Positions 31,101 through 46,100 are shown, counted from the stretch's first letter. The stretch is DNA of 64,000 bases from Astropecten irregularis (GCA_963971285.1 OZ020260.1:12930798-12994797), one strand, 5' to 3'. The notes: a model not told the origin generated them from the sequence alone. Numbers and translations are program-made.

Positions 31101-34100
31101 ACATCAGCAGGTTGACGGGTTTCAAGAGACCCGAGTCAAGAAAGCAGCAGCTCCCTTCAGAGATTCCGCAGAATCCGCAGATCATCAGAGAAAGTTCACC
31201 CGTCAAACGGAAGCACCCAAGTGAAGAGACGTCTGAAAGTCGGCCGCCGTCACCCTCTCCCTCCACATCCTCATCCTCATCATCAGCATCCCCTTCGCCT
31301 CCCCGTAAAAAGCGAAAAGTGAGTTTGAACCCTCATTCCTGAACATGGGAGAATAATTTCTTTAGGGGAGCAGTGTGGCCAATTTCAGTACAGAAATTAG
31401 AAGAATTATTCTTGCCAAGGGCCGAGAGTTGTATATAAAACATTGGTACATGTAACAGCAAAACATAAATGTTCACAGACTTACATATAACTTACTTAAT
31501 AAAGGCGGTAAAATGTTAAAAAAACATATTCTCAAAAATGTTTTGCCTGAAACGCTGTATTTATCCAGGAAAGAGTAAAATATTTAAACATTTTTGATCT
31601 TGGTAAGATAAAAAATGAGGCAGCTATTCCCACACAATTTTGTGTGACAATGGGAGACTTTTGAGAACCGGTCTTCAAGTCAACAGCGCACGCACACGCA
31701 CAACAGCGCATGCTCACAATTGTGTGAGTGTGCGGTGTTGACTTGAAGACCGGTTCTCAAAAGTCTCCCATTGCAACAGTTATTTGAACATGTGGTTTAC
31801 TGACATTCTTACAGGGCTTCATTCTGTTTCTTTTCTTTTTTGTTTGTAATTTCCATGCAGGTAACATTCGTTGACCAGATTGTCACGGCCATACGTTCTT
31901 CCGATTATGAGCGGGCTTTTAAGCTAGCTTACAAGAAAAGCTTTAGAGCAAAGAAGCATTTTCTTGACGCAACCACACACATGGCACATTTGCAGATGGC
32001 AAAATATATAGGAACATCTAAATTAATGGCACTCAGTCAGGAATTCAACGCAGATTCAGTGAAGAAGTTCAACTGGGGCTCCATAATGGCGGAGCTACGA
32101 GAAAACTTGCCTATTTTGTGTGCCGCCTTGGAAGGAAGTTTGACGACTAAGAGCAGCAGAAAGAGAGTACATGTGTAAGTTCACCCCGGCACATGCACAT
32201 CGATCATAGGACCTAAAAAAAAAATGTTGTGTTGCCCTCACATGGAAAAATTAAAATTTTGGGTCGGTCGGTTGTTTTGTCTGTTTTTTTGTGATTTTTT
32301 TTTGGCCGACTTTCAAACGTTTAAGAATAAATACAGGATGTATGGTCACCAGGGCTTATAAATCAACGGTCTTGGGTCGTTTTGAGGAGACACGCTTTTT
32401 TACTGCTAAATCTTACATTTTCTGTCAAAAATGGAGTTTTTATACTTTAGGACTCGGAGGAAAAAAAAAAAGAAAAAAAAATCCCGACCCAAAGTTTTGG
32501 CATTTTACGATCGGTCGCGGAGGGTTACACAACAATTTTTTTTTTAGGCCTAGTTTATCAGTTATTTATAACCAGCCCAACTATTAATCTTCTCCTCCAC
32601 TGTCCCCATGGACTAAAAATGAAAACAGATCTCCCCAATTTGTAAATATTCATTTGGAAGAATGTTCAAGAAAAAAATTGCCTTTCATTGTGCCACATAA
32701 TCTTTTGATGACTTAGATTCCTTGTGGGGAATTATTGCAGAGCAAGCCTTCACTTAAACTTCAGCCAACTAAGAAGGCTATTCATTGTTAATTTTACCCT
32801 ACACTCAAGTTACCTGGTGGTGATGTATTTAAAATCAGTTTGTTTACTTTTTTGGCAGAGACGACGACGGTGAGAACATGGGAGACCTCGTGCCTGGCAT
32901 GGGGATCGTTCTGTCTATGATCGCCAAGATGCGAAGGCCTTTGAAATTCACCTTCATACCATCCCTGCTTGGAATGTGCCTGTCTAAGTACGAATGTCGA
33001 CCTATGGTAAATATCTTCATGAAGACTTCAAATAACAACGAGGGAAACTTACTGGATTAATTTTAAGTTGTTGAAAGGTGACCGAAGAAAAATTGACTGG
33101 AGCAGGATTGGAACCTGCGTCACTTTTGTTGCCCCAGAATACCATGCCAGTGCTCTTCCTGATTATGTTGATTAAGAAGAAACATCATCTTCATAGAGTG
33201 AGCCCCTTTATAACATTGCTAATGGTCAAAGCATTGATGATAATGTGCATATCCTAAATGATCCTTGGGATATGGCGGTATGTGAGTGATGTTAGGGCTT
33301 CTGACTGGCAAAACGAACAAAGATAGATTGCTCAGGATTGCTCAGTTGGAAGAGTATACAGTAAGGTATTAGGGGGGTTGTGGGTTTGAACCCCACCATG
33401 TTCCTGTCCAAGATTCATTTTGATACCAATATCGGACGACTCAGTCAAAAACCAAAAGCAAGAGTAGAAACTCCACCCACCAAGCGCAATTGCCACAAGT
33501 TGACCCAGAATAGTCTCTGGTTATTTCAAGTGTTTCAGTTAGTGACCAGATGAAGTGGTTTGATAAACTCTTTTATTTGCCGAATTCTTTCTATTAAACA
33601 TGGATTTTGTTTCCTTGGCAGTTGGTGAATGCTCTAAACAAAGTAGGATTTTGCCCGGCGGCAAAAACATTGACGAAAAGTGTCAACCGTCATGGACATA
33701 TGCGGAACAGTGAAATATTATTCAAAGTGAAAGCCTCAGGGGAAGACAGCGAAGATGACAGCGAAGAGGACAGCGAAGAGGACAGCGAAGAGGACAGCGA
33801 AGAGGACAGCGAAGAGGACAGCGAAGAGGACGGCGAAGAGGACGGTGAAGCAGAGGGGGAGGCGGACATTGAAGGAGACGACGAGGGAGACAGTGAAGGA
33901 GACGCCGGTGAAGCGGATGTTGGTCGAGACAACGAAGTGGACAGTGAATCAGACAGCCCTGCAAAAACACCGACAAAACGCCTGAGAAAGAGCCAATCTG
34001 CCGAACAGCATGATGGTCTGACAGGCTGAGAAACCAATCCAAAATCAAACAAACTTCACTTCCAAAGAAAAAAGACGGCACAGACCCATGAGGTCCTTCG

Positions 34101-37100
34101 AATGTGAACTTCTTGAAGCACCGGTACTCAATGAGCATCTGGCTTGAGGATGAACATTTTTGATAAAATCAAGTTTTACTCAGTTTGTATATTTTGTATT
34201 ACTATACCTCATAAATAATTCACAACCTAGAGCCGAATCACAATTGGTCAATTCACCATCACATACCAGTGGATATATTTGCTGATCACCAGTGAGTAGG
34301 CCAAGGAATCTCTGAAGGAACTGTTACACATGTAACATTATCACTGCGCATGGAACATCTCATTGCTTATCTACCCTAGTTTGCAGTGCACATGCGCGAA
34401 CTTCGCCCTACATGAAGTTCAGAAAAACAAGCGTTTTTGCTGGACTTCCAAGTTGACGAAATTGTGGACAATAAAGAATATTTATGAGGTATAGTAAAAC
34501 AAATATCACGTTTATTTCGGGTGGACAGTTTATTCTTCCTTCCCTCGGTGTTGGAAGTTGACAAACTACATGTAGTTGTTTGTCAACTTCCAACACCTCG
34601 GGAGCTAGAATTAACTGTCCACCCTCAAACCATGTGATATTTGTATACTGACACACTCCTAGTCTCCTACCTTGTCTTCGCCTTTGACTAATGCTGTTGC
34701 TAATTGTGTTTAAGTCTTAGCAAATTTGTGATAAGATAAGCTACTGATAATTTACTTGTTACCGTTGTTGTTACCGTCTGAATATGTCATAATTTGATTC
34801 TATTTGATTTATTTCGTTTCAATTTGATCGTAACAACCAGATTATCATGTAGATAATGAATAGTTTCTGGGTTATTGTTAAGTTGACATATGCATTAAAC
34901 ATGATTCTTCAAGTTACATGTAATTCGGTGTGTTATGGTATTTCGGTTCGTGTTGCCACTGGTTTGTCTGTTTTTTAATCTTAGGCCATAAAAGATAAAT
35001 ATTTGTACAACAAAAGAACGAAAACGGAATTCATAAACTAGGAAACTTGTAAACAAAGCAGGCAGAATCCCTCAACTGACTGGAAATAGTGGGTGCATTC
35101 GTTTAGCTCCCCCGGGTCGACACCAGTCAACCTCGTCCCCATTCTCTCGCTTGTTTTGTGCAGTAAAACACGACCATTCCCAGAAAGGGCTGACCCGGGT
35201 GAGCTATAAAACGAATGCACCCAGTGGCATCTATCCTGATCAAACTACAGAGGGCGCACTTTTCCAAATATTTAGAAGAGACTACATCATTGTACATGTA
35301 CAAGTGCAACATGTATTGTATGCCAACCGCTGGAGCTGTTCGGCCCGCTTCGGTCATTTGGTTTCGTGCCAATGTGCATATGCTTGATGCATGCGTGTCA
35401 CGAACCGAGTGAAGCCGAATAGCTGCAGCCGTTGGTATTTTAGCACGTGTCTTCCTAAAATATTTTTTGAAACTCTTGTAGTTTAGTAGACTGGTTCCCG
35501 TTCCCTACAGTAGTCTCCTGACGTCTATCGTCACTCATGTATTGGGACGGGAACCAGTCTACCTGTCCCTATATATTTTATGTATTGGGACGGGAACCAG
35601 TCTAGTAGTTTAGTTGTACGCGCCATTTACAGAATTAGAAGGCCTAGCCTACAGCCGAGCGGCAGCCCGTACTGACTACTGTCTACTGACAAGATGTATG
35701 AATGCAAATCTTTAACGCTGTACACAGTCAAACAACTGCCAGATGCAGCGGGACCTTCTGTGAGTTCTAAATCCAAATCGACCCCAGCGAAACCTGTGAA
35801 AAGTGAAGTTCGCTGTATACTTTGCGACCGAATTTTTGGCGATCAACCGGGGGGTGCTAAAACCAGATGTACTCTGAAGCGGATTTTTAAGAGGAAAGAG
35901 TCCGGCATGGTCAGTCTTGGGCCGCTCATTCACGAAATTCTCGGCATCGATTTGGAGCAGCGAGTAGAGGCAAAGGAGCTTAAAATTAAAAATATCTGTG
36001 TTTGTTTACGGTGTGCAAATGCATTGTTGAAAGTCAAGATGAAACGACAACAACTATTGGAGGCGGAGGAAAGCGTACGGAGTATGAAAAGTGAAAATGG
36101 TAAGTGGATATGTTGAGCGCAATATAACAACCTGCACAATCTTAAAATGAACGGTTTGTCCAAAGTAACTTGTTTCTTTTAAATAAACCTGTGTTCAAAG
36201 CTGTGTCCAACCTGCCAACATTTTTAACCTAGTATTCGGTATTCCTAAGTACTGAAGTGAAGGTAGCTACGTGCCGCGGTAAAAAAAATACCCTGAATGA
36301 ATGTTATTATTAAACATGTTAAATTCAAAACTGCGGACGGCCCAATTTTAAAACATGCACTGGCGTCAAAATTGCGCTCAACAGTCAACAGATACATGTA
36401 CATGTATATTCCTACTCTTTGCAGTCTTACGTAGAATGCTTAGTCTTATACTTACTTAGTAATAAATAGTTAAATTAATCAAGTACATGTACAATGTACT
36501 TATCACATCTTCAGTACTTCAGCCAAACATTTCAGTGGTAATATTACTCGGGCACTACTTCTAGATTTAAATATTATTTGATGCAAAACCAGTTCATTTT
36601 TTAGGTTTTAGTTAGTTGTTTTGATTTTTTTGTTCTTCTTTTTTTTTTTCCACAAAATTAATAATGCTACTGCATATGGGGTAAATGATCCCCCTGGGTC
36701 ATTCCGTGTCAAATCAACCAATATCCTGAAAATTGTTACGGGTCACCTCTCCGATTTGGCTGAAATCCATTTCTAACAATCATCTATATATATAATGAAC
36801 ATATGCAAAATAAAAAATTTCAACTCCAAGTCGTTTCGGAATTAGGGCCTGTCAAAGTGGGCGTGGTATCGCCCTTTAAAAGCGCGCGATTTGCATCATT
36901 GAAGAAATTGCATTTTGAAATGTCCTTAAGAGCACCTTTAAAATAAGATACACAGCTGAAAACTGGTACACAGGGTAACTTGCACTCAAGGAACTCAAAT
37001 CTGGCCTTAAAACAATTGTATCTAATCCCCCTTTGTCTCTACAGGCAGCTCAAAATGCAAATTTATTCTGCGGAAATAATAAATTTCCATTTTCAGGCCC

Positions 37101-40100
37101 CCCTAATACTCAGATTGATGATCAGAAAAGCTTCATATTACATATGTGTATTATAGAGGTACATATGGTCACCCCCAAGCAAGCATATTGCCCTTACACA
37201 TTCAAACAAAAATTGGCAATGCTCCAAAGTTGGTTCCAGACAGAAAATATCGAAAAAACGCAGAAATTCCCGGTGACCTTTGACCTAGGCAACACTTACC
37301 CACCAACTTGAAACTGGCACTATTTATTTATACATGTCTGATCTACCCCTGGACCAAATTTGGTCTTGGAGACTCTTCTCCTTCATGGTGAGACAGCATT
37401 TCAAAATTGGGGTATTTTGCGCTTTTAAAGGGCGATACCATGCCCACTTTGACAGGCCCTAATTCCGAAATGACTTGGAGTTGAAATTTTTTATTTTGCA
37501 TATGTTCATTATATATATAGATGATTGTTAGAAATGAATTTCAGCCAAATCGGAGAGGTGACCCGCAGCCCCATTGGTTGATTTGACACGGAATGACCCC
37601 CCTAGAAGTTAGTACTAACTACTTGTCATCCTAGTACTACTGCAGTTTAGTTGTTAGAATCTAGATCTATTGACTGGAGCAGTGGTACTTAACTCCTCAT
37701 TAACATGTCTGGCATTGAAGAATATATTACTAGTAGTAGGACTTTGTTGAAATACCAGAAGAAAAAGTACTAGATTGCCTACTCAATACACTTAAGGCCA
37801 AGGAAGGGACAGTGAATCCAACATTTCTCATTCCAAACCTCTGGCTTTCACTTTCAGGGTACATCAGCAGGTTGATGAGTTTCAAGAGACTCAAGTCAAG
37901 ACAGCAGCAGCTCCCTAATTCAGACATTCCGCAGAAATTCCAAGAAAGTTCACCCGTCAAACGGAAACACCTGAGTGGAAAGACGACTGGAAGTCGGCCG
38001 CCGTCACCGTCGCCCTCCACATCCTCATCATCTTTGTCTACCCCTAAAAAGCGAAAAATAAATCAAGTGAGTTTGAAGTTGAACCCTCTTCCTGAACATG
38101 GGAGAATATCTTTTTTGAGGGGAGCAGAGTGGCTAAAGTAATTCAGTAAACAAATTAGAAGAATTATTCTTGCCAAGGGCTGAGGGTTGTATATTATACA
38201 TACTCTAAAATTGTAAAAATGTTTTTGTCTGAAAAATGATGTAGGCCTATTTATCCAGAACAAGAGTAAACGCAAACATTAAAACATTTTTGATCTTGGA
38301 AAGATAAAAATGAGGCAGCTATTCCCACACAATTTGAAATGACAATTGCAACAATTTATTTGAACATGTGGTTTACTGTTCTTATTGTTATTGAAAAGTG
38401 AACAAACAAAAGTTGACCGGAGCGGGGTTCAAACCGGCAACCACCTGAACACCGTACAGGCGCTCTACCAACTGAGCCATCCAGCCCTACGTTGGTGGTG
38501 ACCCCAATAATAAATTATCTTTGTTCGTTTGGCAGTCAGAAGCCATGAAACCACGCACACACCGCCATACCCTAGGGATCGTTTCAATGATGCACGCAGC
38601 AATGCTGCAACCTGGGAACAGTAGTATGGGGGATTACTCTAAGAGGATACGGCTTTTTAATTACCGTAATATAATCATCAAATAACCACAAGGGAAACTG
38701 ACTGAATTTTATTAAAGTCATTGCTAAGTGAACAAAGGGCTTAATTTTTTTTCTTTTCTTTTTTGTTTGTAATTTCCATGCAGGGTTTCAAGGAGCGGAC
38801 GGCCAATTACATCTATATGTCCAATTATGGACGAGCTTTTAAGCTAGCTTACAAAAAAAGCTCTTCAGGTAGGCATCGACTTCTTGACGCAGTTCGATTC
38901 ATGGCAAATCTGCAGATGGCGAAATATATAAAAACAAAACACTTGATGTCACTCAGGCAGAAATTCAACGCAGATTCAGTGGAGAACTTCAACTGGGGCT
39001 CAATAATGGCGGAGCTACGAGAAAACTTGCCTGTTTTGTGTGCCGCGGTGGAAGGAAGTTTGACGACTAAGGCCAACAGAAAGAGAGTACAGGTGTAAGT
39101 TCACCCTGGCACATTGATCATAGCTTATCAGTTATTTTATAATCAGCCCAACAATTTGTCTTTTCTTCCACTATCCACATGGGCTAAAAATGAAAATAGA
39201 TCTCCTTAATTTGTAAATATTCATTTGGAAGAATGTTCAAGAAAAAAAGTTGCCCTTCATTGTGAAACATATAAATCTGTTGATAACGTAGATTCCAAGT
39301 GGGGAACTGGTACAGGCCTTCACTTTCAGCAAACTAAGAAGGCTATTCTACACTCACATTACCTAGTGGTGATGTACAGAGTAATTGAAAATCAGTTTGT
39401 TTACTTTTTTGGCAGAGATGACGACGGTGAGAAAATGGGAGACCTCGTGCCTGGCATGGGGATCGTTCTGTCTATGATCGTCAAGATGCGAAGTCCTTGT
39501 AAATTCAACTTCATACCATCGCTGCTTGGAATGTGCCTGTATAAGTACGGATGTCGCACTGTGGTAAATATCTTCATAAAGACTTCAAATAACAACGAGG
39601 GAAACTGACTGGATTAATTTTAAGTTGTTGAAAGGTGACCAAAGAAAAATTGACTGGAGCAGGATTGGAACCTGCGTCCCTTTTTGCCCCAGAATACCAT
39701 GCCAGTGCTCTTCCTGGTTATGTTAAGAAGCCACATCCTCTTCATAGAGTGAGCCCATTTATAGCATTCCTCAGGTCATAGTTTTGATAATGTGCATATC
39801 CTAAATGATCCTTGGGATATGGCGGTATGTGAGTGATGTTAGGGCTTCTGACTGGCAAAATGAACAAAGATAGATGACTACAGATGTTCGCCAACATGGA
39901 ACTGGAATACTGGATTCTCAGTTCGAAGGGTTAACAGTAAGGTATTCTACGGGTTGTGGGTTTGATTTTCACCTTGTGATGAGAGCCATGTTCCTGTCCA
40001 ATAATCATTTTGATACCAATATCGGACGACGAAGCAAGAGTAGAAACTCCACCCACCCAGTGCAATTGCCACAAGTTGACCCAGAATAGGGTCAAGTCTT

Positions 40101-43100
40101 TCAGTTATTGACCTGCTGAAGTGATTTGATAAACTTTTTTGTCGGCCGAATTCTTTCTATTAATCATGAATTTTGTTTCCTTGGCAGTTGGTGAGTGCTC
40201 TAAACAAAGTAGGATTTTGCCCGTCACCAAGACCATTGAGGAGATTTATCAACAGCAAGGGACAAATGTTGAACAGTGAAATATTATTTAAAGTGAAAGC
40301 CTCAGGGGAAGACAGTGAAGATGACAGTGAAGAGGAAGACGATGAGGACAGTGAAGAGGACAGTGAAGAGGACAGCAAAGAGGACAGTGAAGAGGACAAC
40401 AATGAGGACAGTGAAGAGGACAGTGAAGAGGACAACAATGAGGACAGTGAAGAGGACAACAATGAGGACAGTGAAGAGGACGACAAAGCAGAGGGGGAGG
40501 CAGGGGACAGCGATGAAGACAACGAGGGAGACAGTGAAGAAGATGCCGGTGAAGTGGATGTTGGTCGAGACAACAAAGTGGACAGTAAATCAGAGAGCCC
40601 GACAAAAACACAGACAAAACGCCTGAGAAAGCGCCAGAGTCTGCCGAACAGCCTGATGGTCCAACAGGCTGACCAAACCAAAATTTGGCAAACTCAAACC
40701 ACGTGATATTTGTATGATATTTGTATACTGTCACACTCCTAGTCTCCCACGTACCCGGTCACGCCTTTGACTAATGCTGTCGCTAATCGTGTTTAAGTCT
40801 TAGCACATTTTTGATAAGATATAAGCTACCGATAATTGACATGGTTGTTCTTACCGTCTGAATATGTCATAATTTGACTCTATTCGTTTCATTTCGGTTC
40901 AATTTGATTGTAACAACCAGATTATCATGTAGATAATGAACAGTTTCTGGGTATTGTTGCCAATAAATAAACCTGTTTCTTCTTTTAATTCAGTGTCATT
41001 GTATTTTGGTTCGTGTTGCCAATTGTTTGTCTGTTTTTGAATCTTAGGCCATAAAAGATAAATAGGCCTATATGTACAACAAAAGAACGAATAAAAAAAC
41101 TAGGAAACTTGTAAACAAACAAGTTGGCCCCGAAAGCATGCACTTTTTAATAATTCCCACAACTGACTGCGGAAATGGTATTATTACATGTAGTGGCATC
41201 TATTCCGATCTAACTATAGAGGGCGCACTTTTCCAAATATTTAGAAGACACTAAATGCCAACCGCTGGAGCTGTTCGGCCCGCTTCGGTCATTCGGTTTC
41301 GTGGCGATGTGCATATACTGCTGCGTGCGTCCCACGAACCGAGTGAAACCGAAGTGGGCCGAATAGCTGCAGCGGTTGGTATTTAGCACGCGTCTTCCTA
41401 AAACTTGTTTTTTGAAACTCTTCAGTCTAGTTGTAATTGTTCGCGCCATTTACAGATTTAGAGCGAGCAGCCCGTACTGTCTGACTGTACTGTCAAGATG
41501 TATGAATGCAAGTTGTACACGTTGTACACAGTTAAGAAACCGCCAGATGCGGCGGGACCTTCCCAATCGACTCCAGAGACACCTGAGAAAAGTGAAGATC
41601 GCTGTATACTTTGCGATCGGCAGATTGGCGATCAACCGGGAGAGGCTAAAACGAGATGTACTCTGAAGCGGAATTTTAAAACGAAAGAGTCCGGAATTGT
41701 CACTCTTGGTAGGGATACCAATCCGAAAAATCAACTTCAAGCTAAGGAGTATTTTTGTATCTCATACCAAAGAACTCTCTCCTGTAAGCATTTTGCAAGT
41801 TGTTTGAAGAAAATCGGCCCAGGCGTTCTAAAGTTAGAGCAATTTAAAGTTCAAGCTCATGGCGAATGCCTTGTTGCCTAGCAACCGAAATTGATGTTAA
41901 GCACTTTATCCATGTTTGCATAATTCATTGTTCTAAAACCCAATGCCCCACAAAGGTATAATTTTGCAGATCTGTTCATCTATATGTATATTTTTTGTTA
42001 CAGGAGTTGCAAAACCGCCAAGAATCGCTGAACCAAGTTACAGGAGCCTGAAGATGACCCATTACCCTGTTACTTGGCATAAAATAATCTATGTGACAAA
42101 AATGGGCCTGTTTGCTGAATTTTCATCCTGTGCATCAATGTGCGATTTTCAAAAAATCATAACTTAAAAACTGTTTGGCTGATTCTTTTCATTTTTGGAG
42201 TATGTATAAAATCAAGGAAGCTCTCTAACTCAATTGTATGTGTGAATATCTGCAATCATGGGAAAATTAATTAAATATTTTTAAAATCTGACTTTAAGAC
42301 CTAATTAACACAATCGAATACATCCCCTCAATAGTAACGTGCACAAAACAAAGCAAGGACTCTCACCATTTCAAAGCAATGAGTTGTTACAAATACCCAC
42401 AATAATGGAAAGTTCATTTAATGTGTTAATTACATTAAGAAAGGGCTTAATTGTACAAAAGTGTGATCTGCTCTGACAAAATGAGGCATGTATCACATGT
42501 CACAAACTGAGTTATTAATCCTGTTAATATAATTTGGAGTGCATTTAAGCAGCTTTTCAATATGGTACATGTATACGTAGGAGGTCTGCAGCATGTTGCA
42601 TAATGTTTTTGAATATGTCAATAGCATAGTATTAATTATTCATAATCAATTGCCCCATTTTTAAAAAGGACAAAAAATGTAAAGTGTACAATTTTAGTGA
42701 CTCCTAAATTACGGTAGTTGAAATCCCCCCTAAAATGTGACTTAAGAATCCATTTTTTTTAACGGGCTGTACGTAACCTAAGCTGAAGAAAAATGAAATT
42801 GGAGGCACAAATCTTGAGTCGGCATGAATAATTATAAAGCTACCCTAGGTTCTTATTTGTTGTTTATTATTGCAATGCCAGTAAACAGACACAAAAATAA
42901 TCTCTTTTTGGAACGTGTGGGGTGCCCTGAAAATGGCAGGTTTTGGACTTGACAAGCTGAAACACAACGGCTCATTGTTGAAAATCCAAAAGTCAAATTT
43001 TCAATGTAAATACTTTAGCAATGAAAACAAATAGTTTGAGTTTTAAATCCGCCATGCGCCAACCTTCTAAAGTTCTATCGGCTGTCAAACGTCAGTCCAA

Positions 43101-46100
43101 ATTCAATGCAAGTACGATCGACGTAAACAACGCGGCATGGTAGCACATGTCAAGTACTAGTACCCCTGGTTTTAGTCTGTTCCCCGCTCCGTTCACTGCG
43201 CGCATTATTGCGGCGAATCACAGACTGTGATTAGTCTGTTCCCTGCTCCATTTACAGTGCGCTTTATAGCGAGTCGAGTAACAGACCTGTGACTCGCTAG
43301 CCAACCTCTTTCCCTGGAGGCGGTGGCAATAAACAAACCTTTATAGTAAGTTCCTCGCTCTCAGGATACGAGACCAAGACATATCGTTGGAAAGAGCGTG
43401 AGATAAGCTTCCGGGTACTGTGTCGCAGTTTGGCGTACTACCTATGGATCCCAAGTTATTCACTTGTAAAGATTTCCCTTTGTTTTAAGACTTAATTAAT
43501 ATTCATGAGCTAATTAGTACGGGTCCTCTGAATGTAGAATGAGTTATAAGCTTTAATTTGATACCAAGATCGTCAGAATTGGTCATTGTTAAAGGAGCGT
43601 ACACCTATCATCAAAATGGGTCCTCCCGAAGACTTTGATAGGCCCATTTTTTGGCGGCCAATTTGAAAGTAGATTTTTGCGTTTTGGGCCATTTTTGGAT
43701 AGCGTTTTCTCCGGAACGAAACATCCCTTTTCTATCAAAACAAAAGAAAAGTGTGTAAAAGTTGTAGACCTATGTGTGTAAAAACGTGTTTATGTCTTTA
43801 TTTGTATTTTTCATGGAGAAAAAAAATGTTGAAATTTGACAATTATTTTTGGAAAGTGAAATATTCGCCACTTTCCGTGTGAGGGCGCCCTACATTTTGG
43901 TATCCCTACTCTTGGGTCCCTCATTAATGAAATTCTCGGCGTCGATTTGGAGCAGCGAGTGGAGCCAGAGGAATTTAGAAAGCTGAATATTTGTTTACGG
44001 TGCGCAAATGCATTGTTGAAAGTCAAGATAAAACGACAACAACTATTGGAGGCGGAGGAAAGTGTACGGAGTATGAAAAGTGAAAATGGTAAGTAACGTT
44101 AGGGGGCCTAAACATGGAGGTAGCAATAGACAGTAACGTTAAACTTAAGTCACTGACAGTGACATGCACATTCATAAACTTTTGAGTTCTTATTATCAAC
44201 GTGTGCGGCATTGAAGAATACTAGTAGTACTAGGGCCTACTTAGTAAATAGTAGGTCTAGGACTTCGTTGAAAACTTTGTTGGGAGCCATGGTTGGTGTA
44301 GCGGTTCTTTCCTCGCCTTTCTTGACCTCTGCGGACCGGGTTTAAGTCCAGCTCGGTTCACAAGTCAAGTGGATTGGGTTTTCAGTCCCTACCTGATTCT
44401 GTGGGGTTTTACCCAGAATATTACTCTGGGGTTTTCCTCCCACCTCTAAAACTGTATCTTCTTCTCGTCATCTTTCCATAAAAAAGGTTTCATCAGGCTT
44501 TCGAGCTAAAGTGCCTAGGGAACTTTTGAGGAATCCTTGGTGTCATTACCAGAAGTAAATAAATAAAAAATGAAATAAATAGATAAATACCAGATGATTA
44601 GCTAGTTTACTACAAAACTACCAGATTGCCCACTCAATCCACTTGAGGCCAAAAAAGGACAGTGAATCCAACGTTTCTCACAGTCAAAACCTCTGGCTTT
44701 CACTTCTAGGGTACATCAGCAGGTTGACGGAATTCAAGAGACACAAGTCGAGAAAGCAGCAGCTCCCTTCAGACATTCCGCAGATCTTCCAAGAAAGTTC
44801 ACCCGACGAACAGAAACACCCGAGTGGAGATACGACTGGAAGTCGGCCGCCGTCACCATCGCCCTCCACATCCTCATCATCATCAGCAGCATCTTCATCT
44901 TCATCATCTTCTTCATCTTCATCATCTTCTTCGTCTTCGTCTACCCCTAAAAAGCGACGTATAGTAAGTTTCAACCCTCATTTTTGAACATGGGAGAATG
45001 TTGGGTGGGAAGGGAGCAGAATGGTAAATTCAGTACGCATATTTGAAAGATTATTCTTGCTCAAGGTCTGAGTGTTAATGAATGGTATACGATGCTATAA
45101 ACCTTGAAAGGAGAAGCCAAAAAGAAGGGGCCTTTAGAAAGATACTTTTCGATTAACCTAACTGGGAAAATGTACCCGGGTACCCCTCTGAACGGTCGGT
45201 TAACCGGATACAAACTGCAGCCTTACCGGATACACTTTTGAACGGTCGGTTAACCGGATACAAACTGCAGCCTTGACCCAAACAGAAATGTTCACAGATT
45301 TATCTACAACTACGGTATGAAAATGGTGCTGGTAGAAACATACCGTGAATAAAATATGTCCGTCTGAAATGGTGTAGGTCTACATGTAATTTATACCCAG
45401 AAATTAGTAAAACAAAGACCGTAAAACAGCATTGATCTCCGGGGTGAGATCGAAACCATTCTTTTCAGAAAAATTGGGTCGGTTTTTGCTATTTTCTTGT
45501 GACTCGGAATGTCCGATTGAGCTCAAATTTTCACAGGTTTATTATTTCACGCACATTAAATTGGATCAGACAAATCCACAGACAAATGGTGGAATACCTA
45601 ATGAATTTTAAAAAGATGTGTACAGTGAATGTCATTAGTTATTTCTACATGTGCTTTACAAGTTTACAGTAAGGTAACCATATTTTGTTGAGATGATCAT
45701 CCGGGGACAGTGATCCGTGTCCTGGGGAGGGGTATAATTTTGAAAAAAATTTGAATCCAGATGGTGCCTACATGCAAAATGGTGGCATCTATGGACATCT
45801 TGTCCAGTTGACATGAGTGGGTTACGTACTTGCATGTCTTACGTGGTTGTCTTTGTATACTTCTCTGAAGCACAGCATTTGTGTTCTTCAGCTTTTTTAT
45901 TTTGGACAATCAGAATTTTCGGGGGCATTTCGTCGAATCGGGGAAATTTTTTCATCGGGGACGGCACTGTCAAATCGGGGACTGTCCCTGGAACATCTGG
46001 TCACCTTACTTTATTACAGGGCTTAATTCGTTTCCTTTTTTCGGTTTTAATTTCCATGCAGGGATTCAAGGAGCTGATGACCAGTTCTATCTATAAGTCC

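Noticed and set aside
32291-32587. 98-codon open frame in copy A intron 3
   Set aside because: It lies within the MITE at 32208-32551, has poly-Lys runs from A tracts and has no counterpart in copies B-E.
33690-34138. Serine-rich or CPLR-rich minus-strand frames opposite copy A exon 5 (similar frames opposite copy B)
   Set aside because: Shadows of the DSEE-coding repeat.
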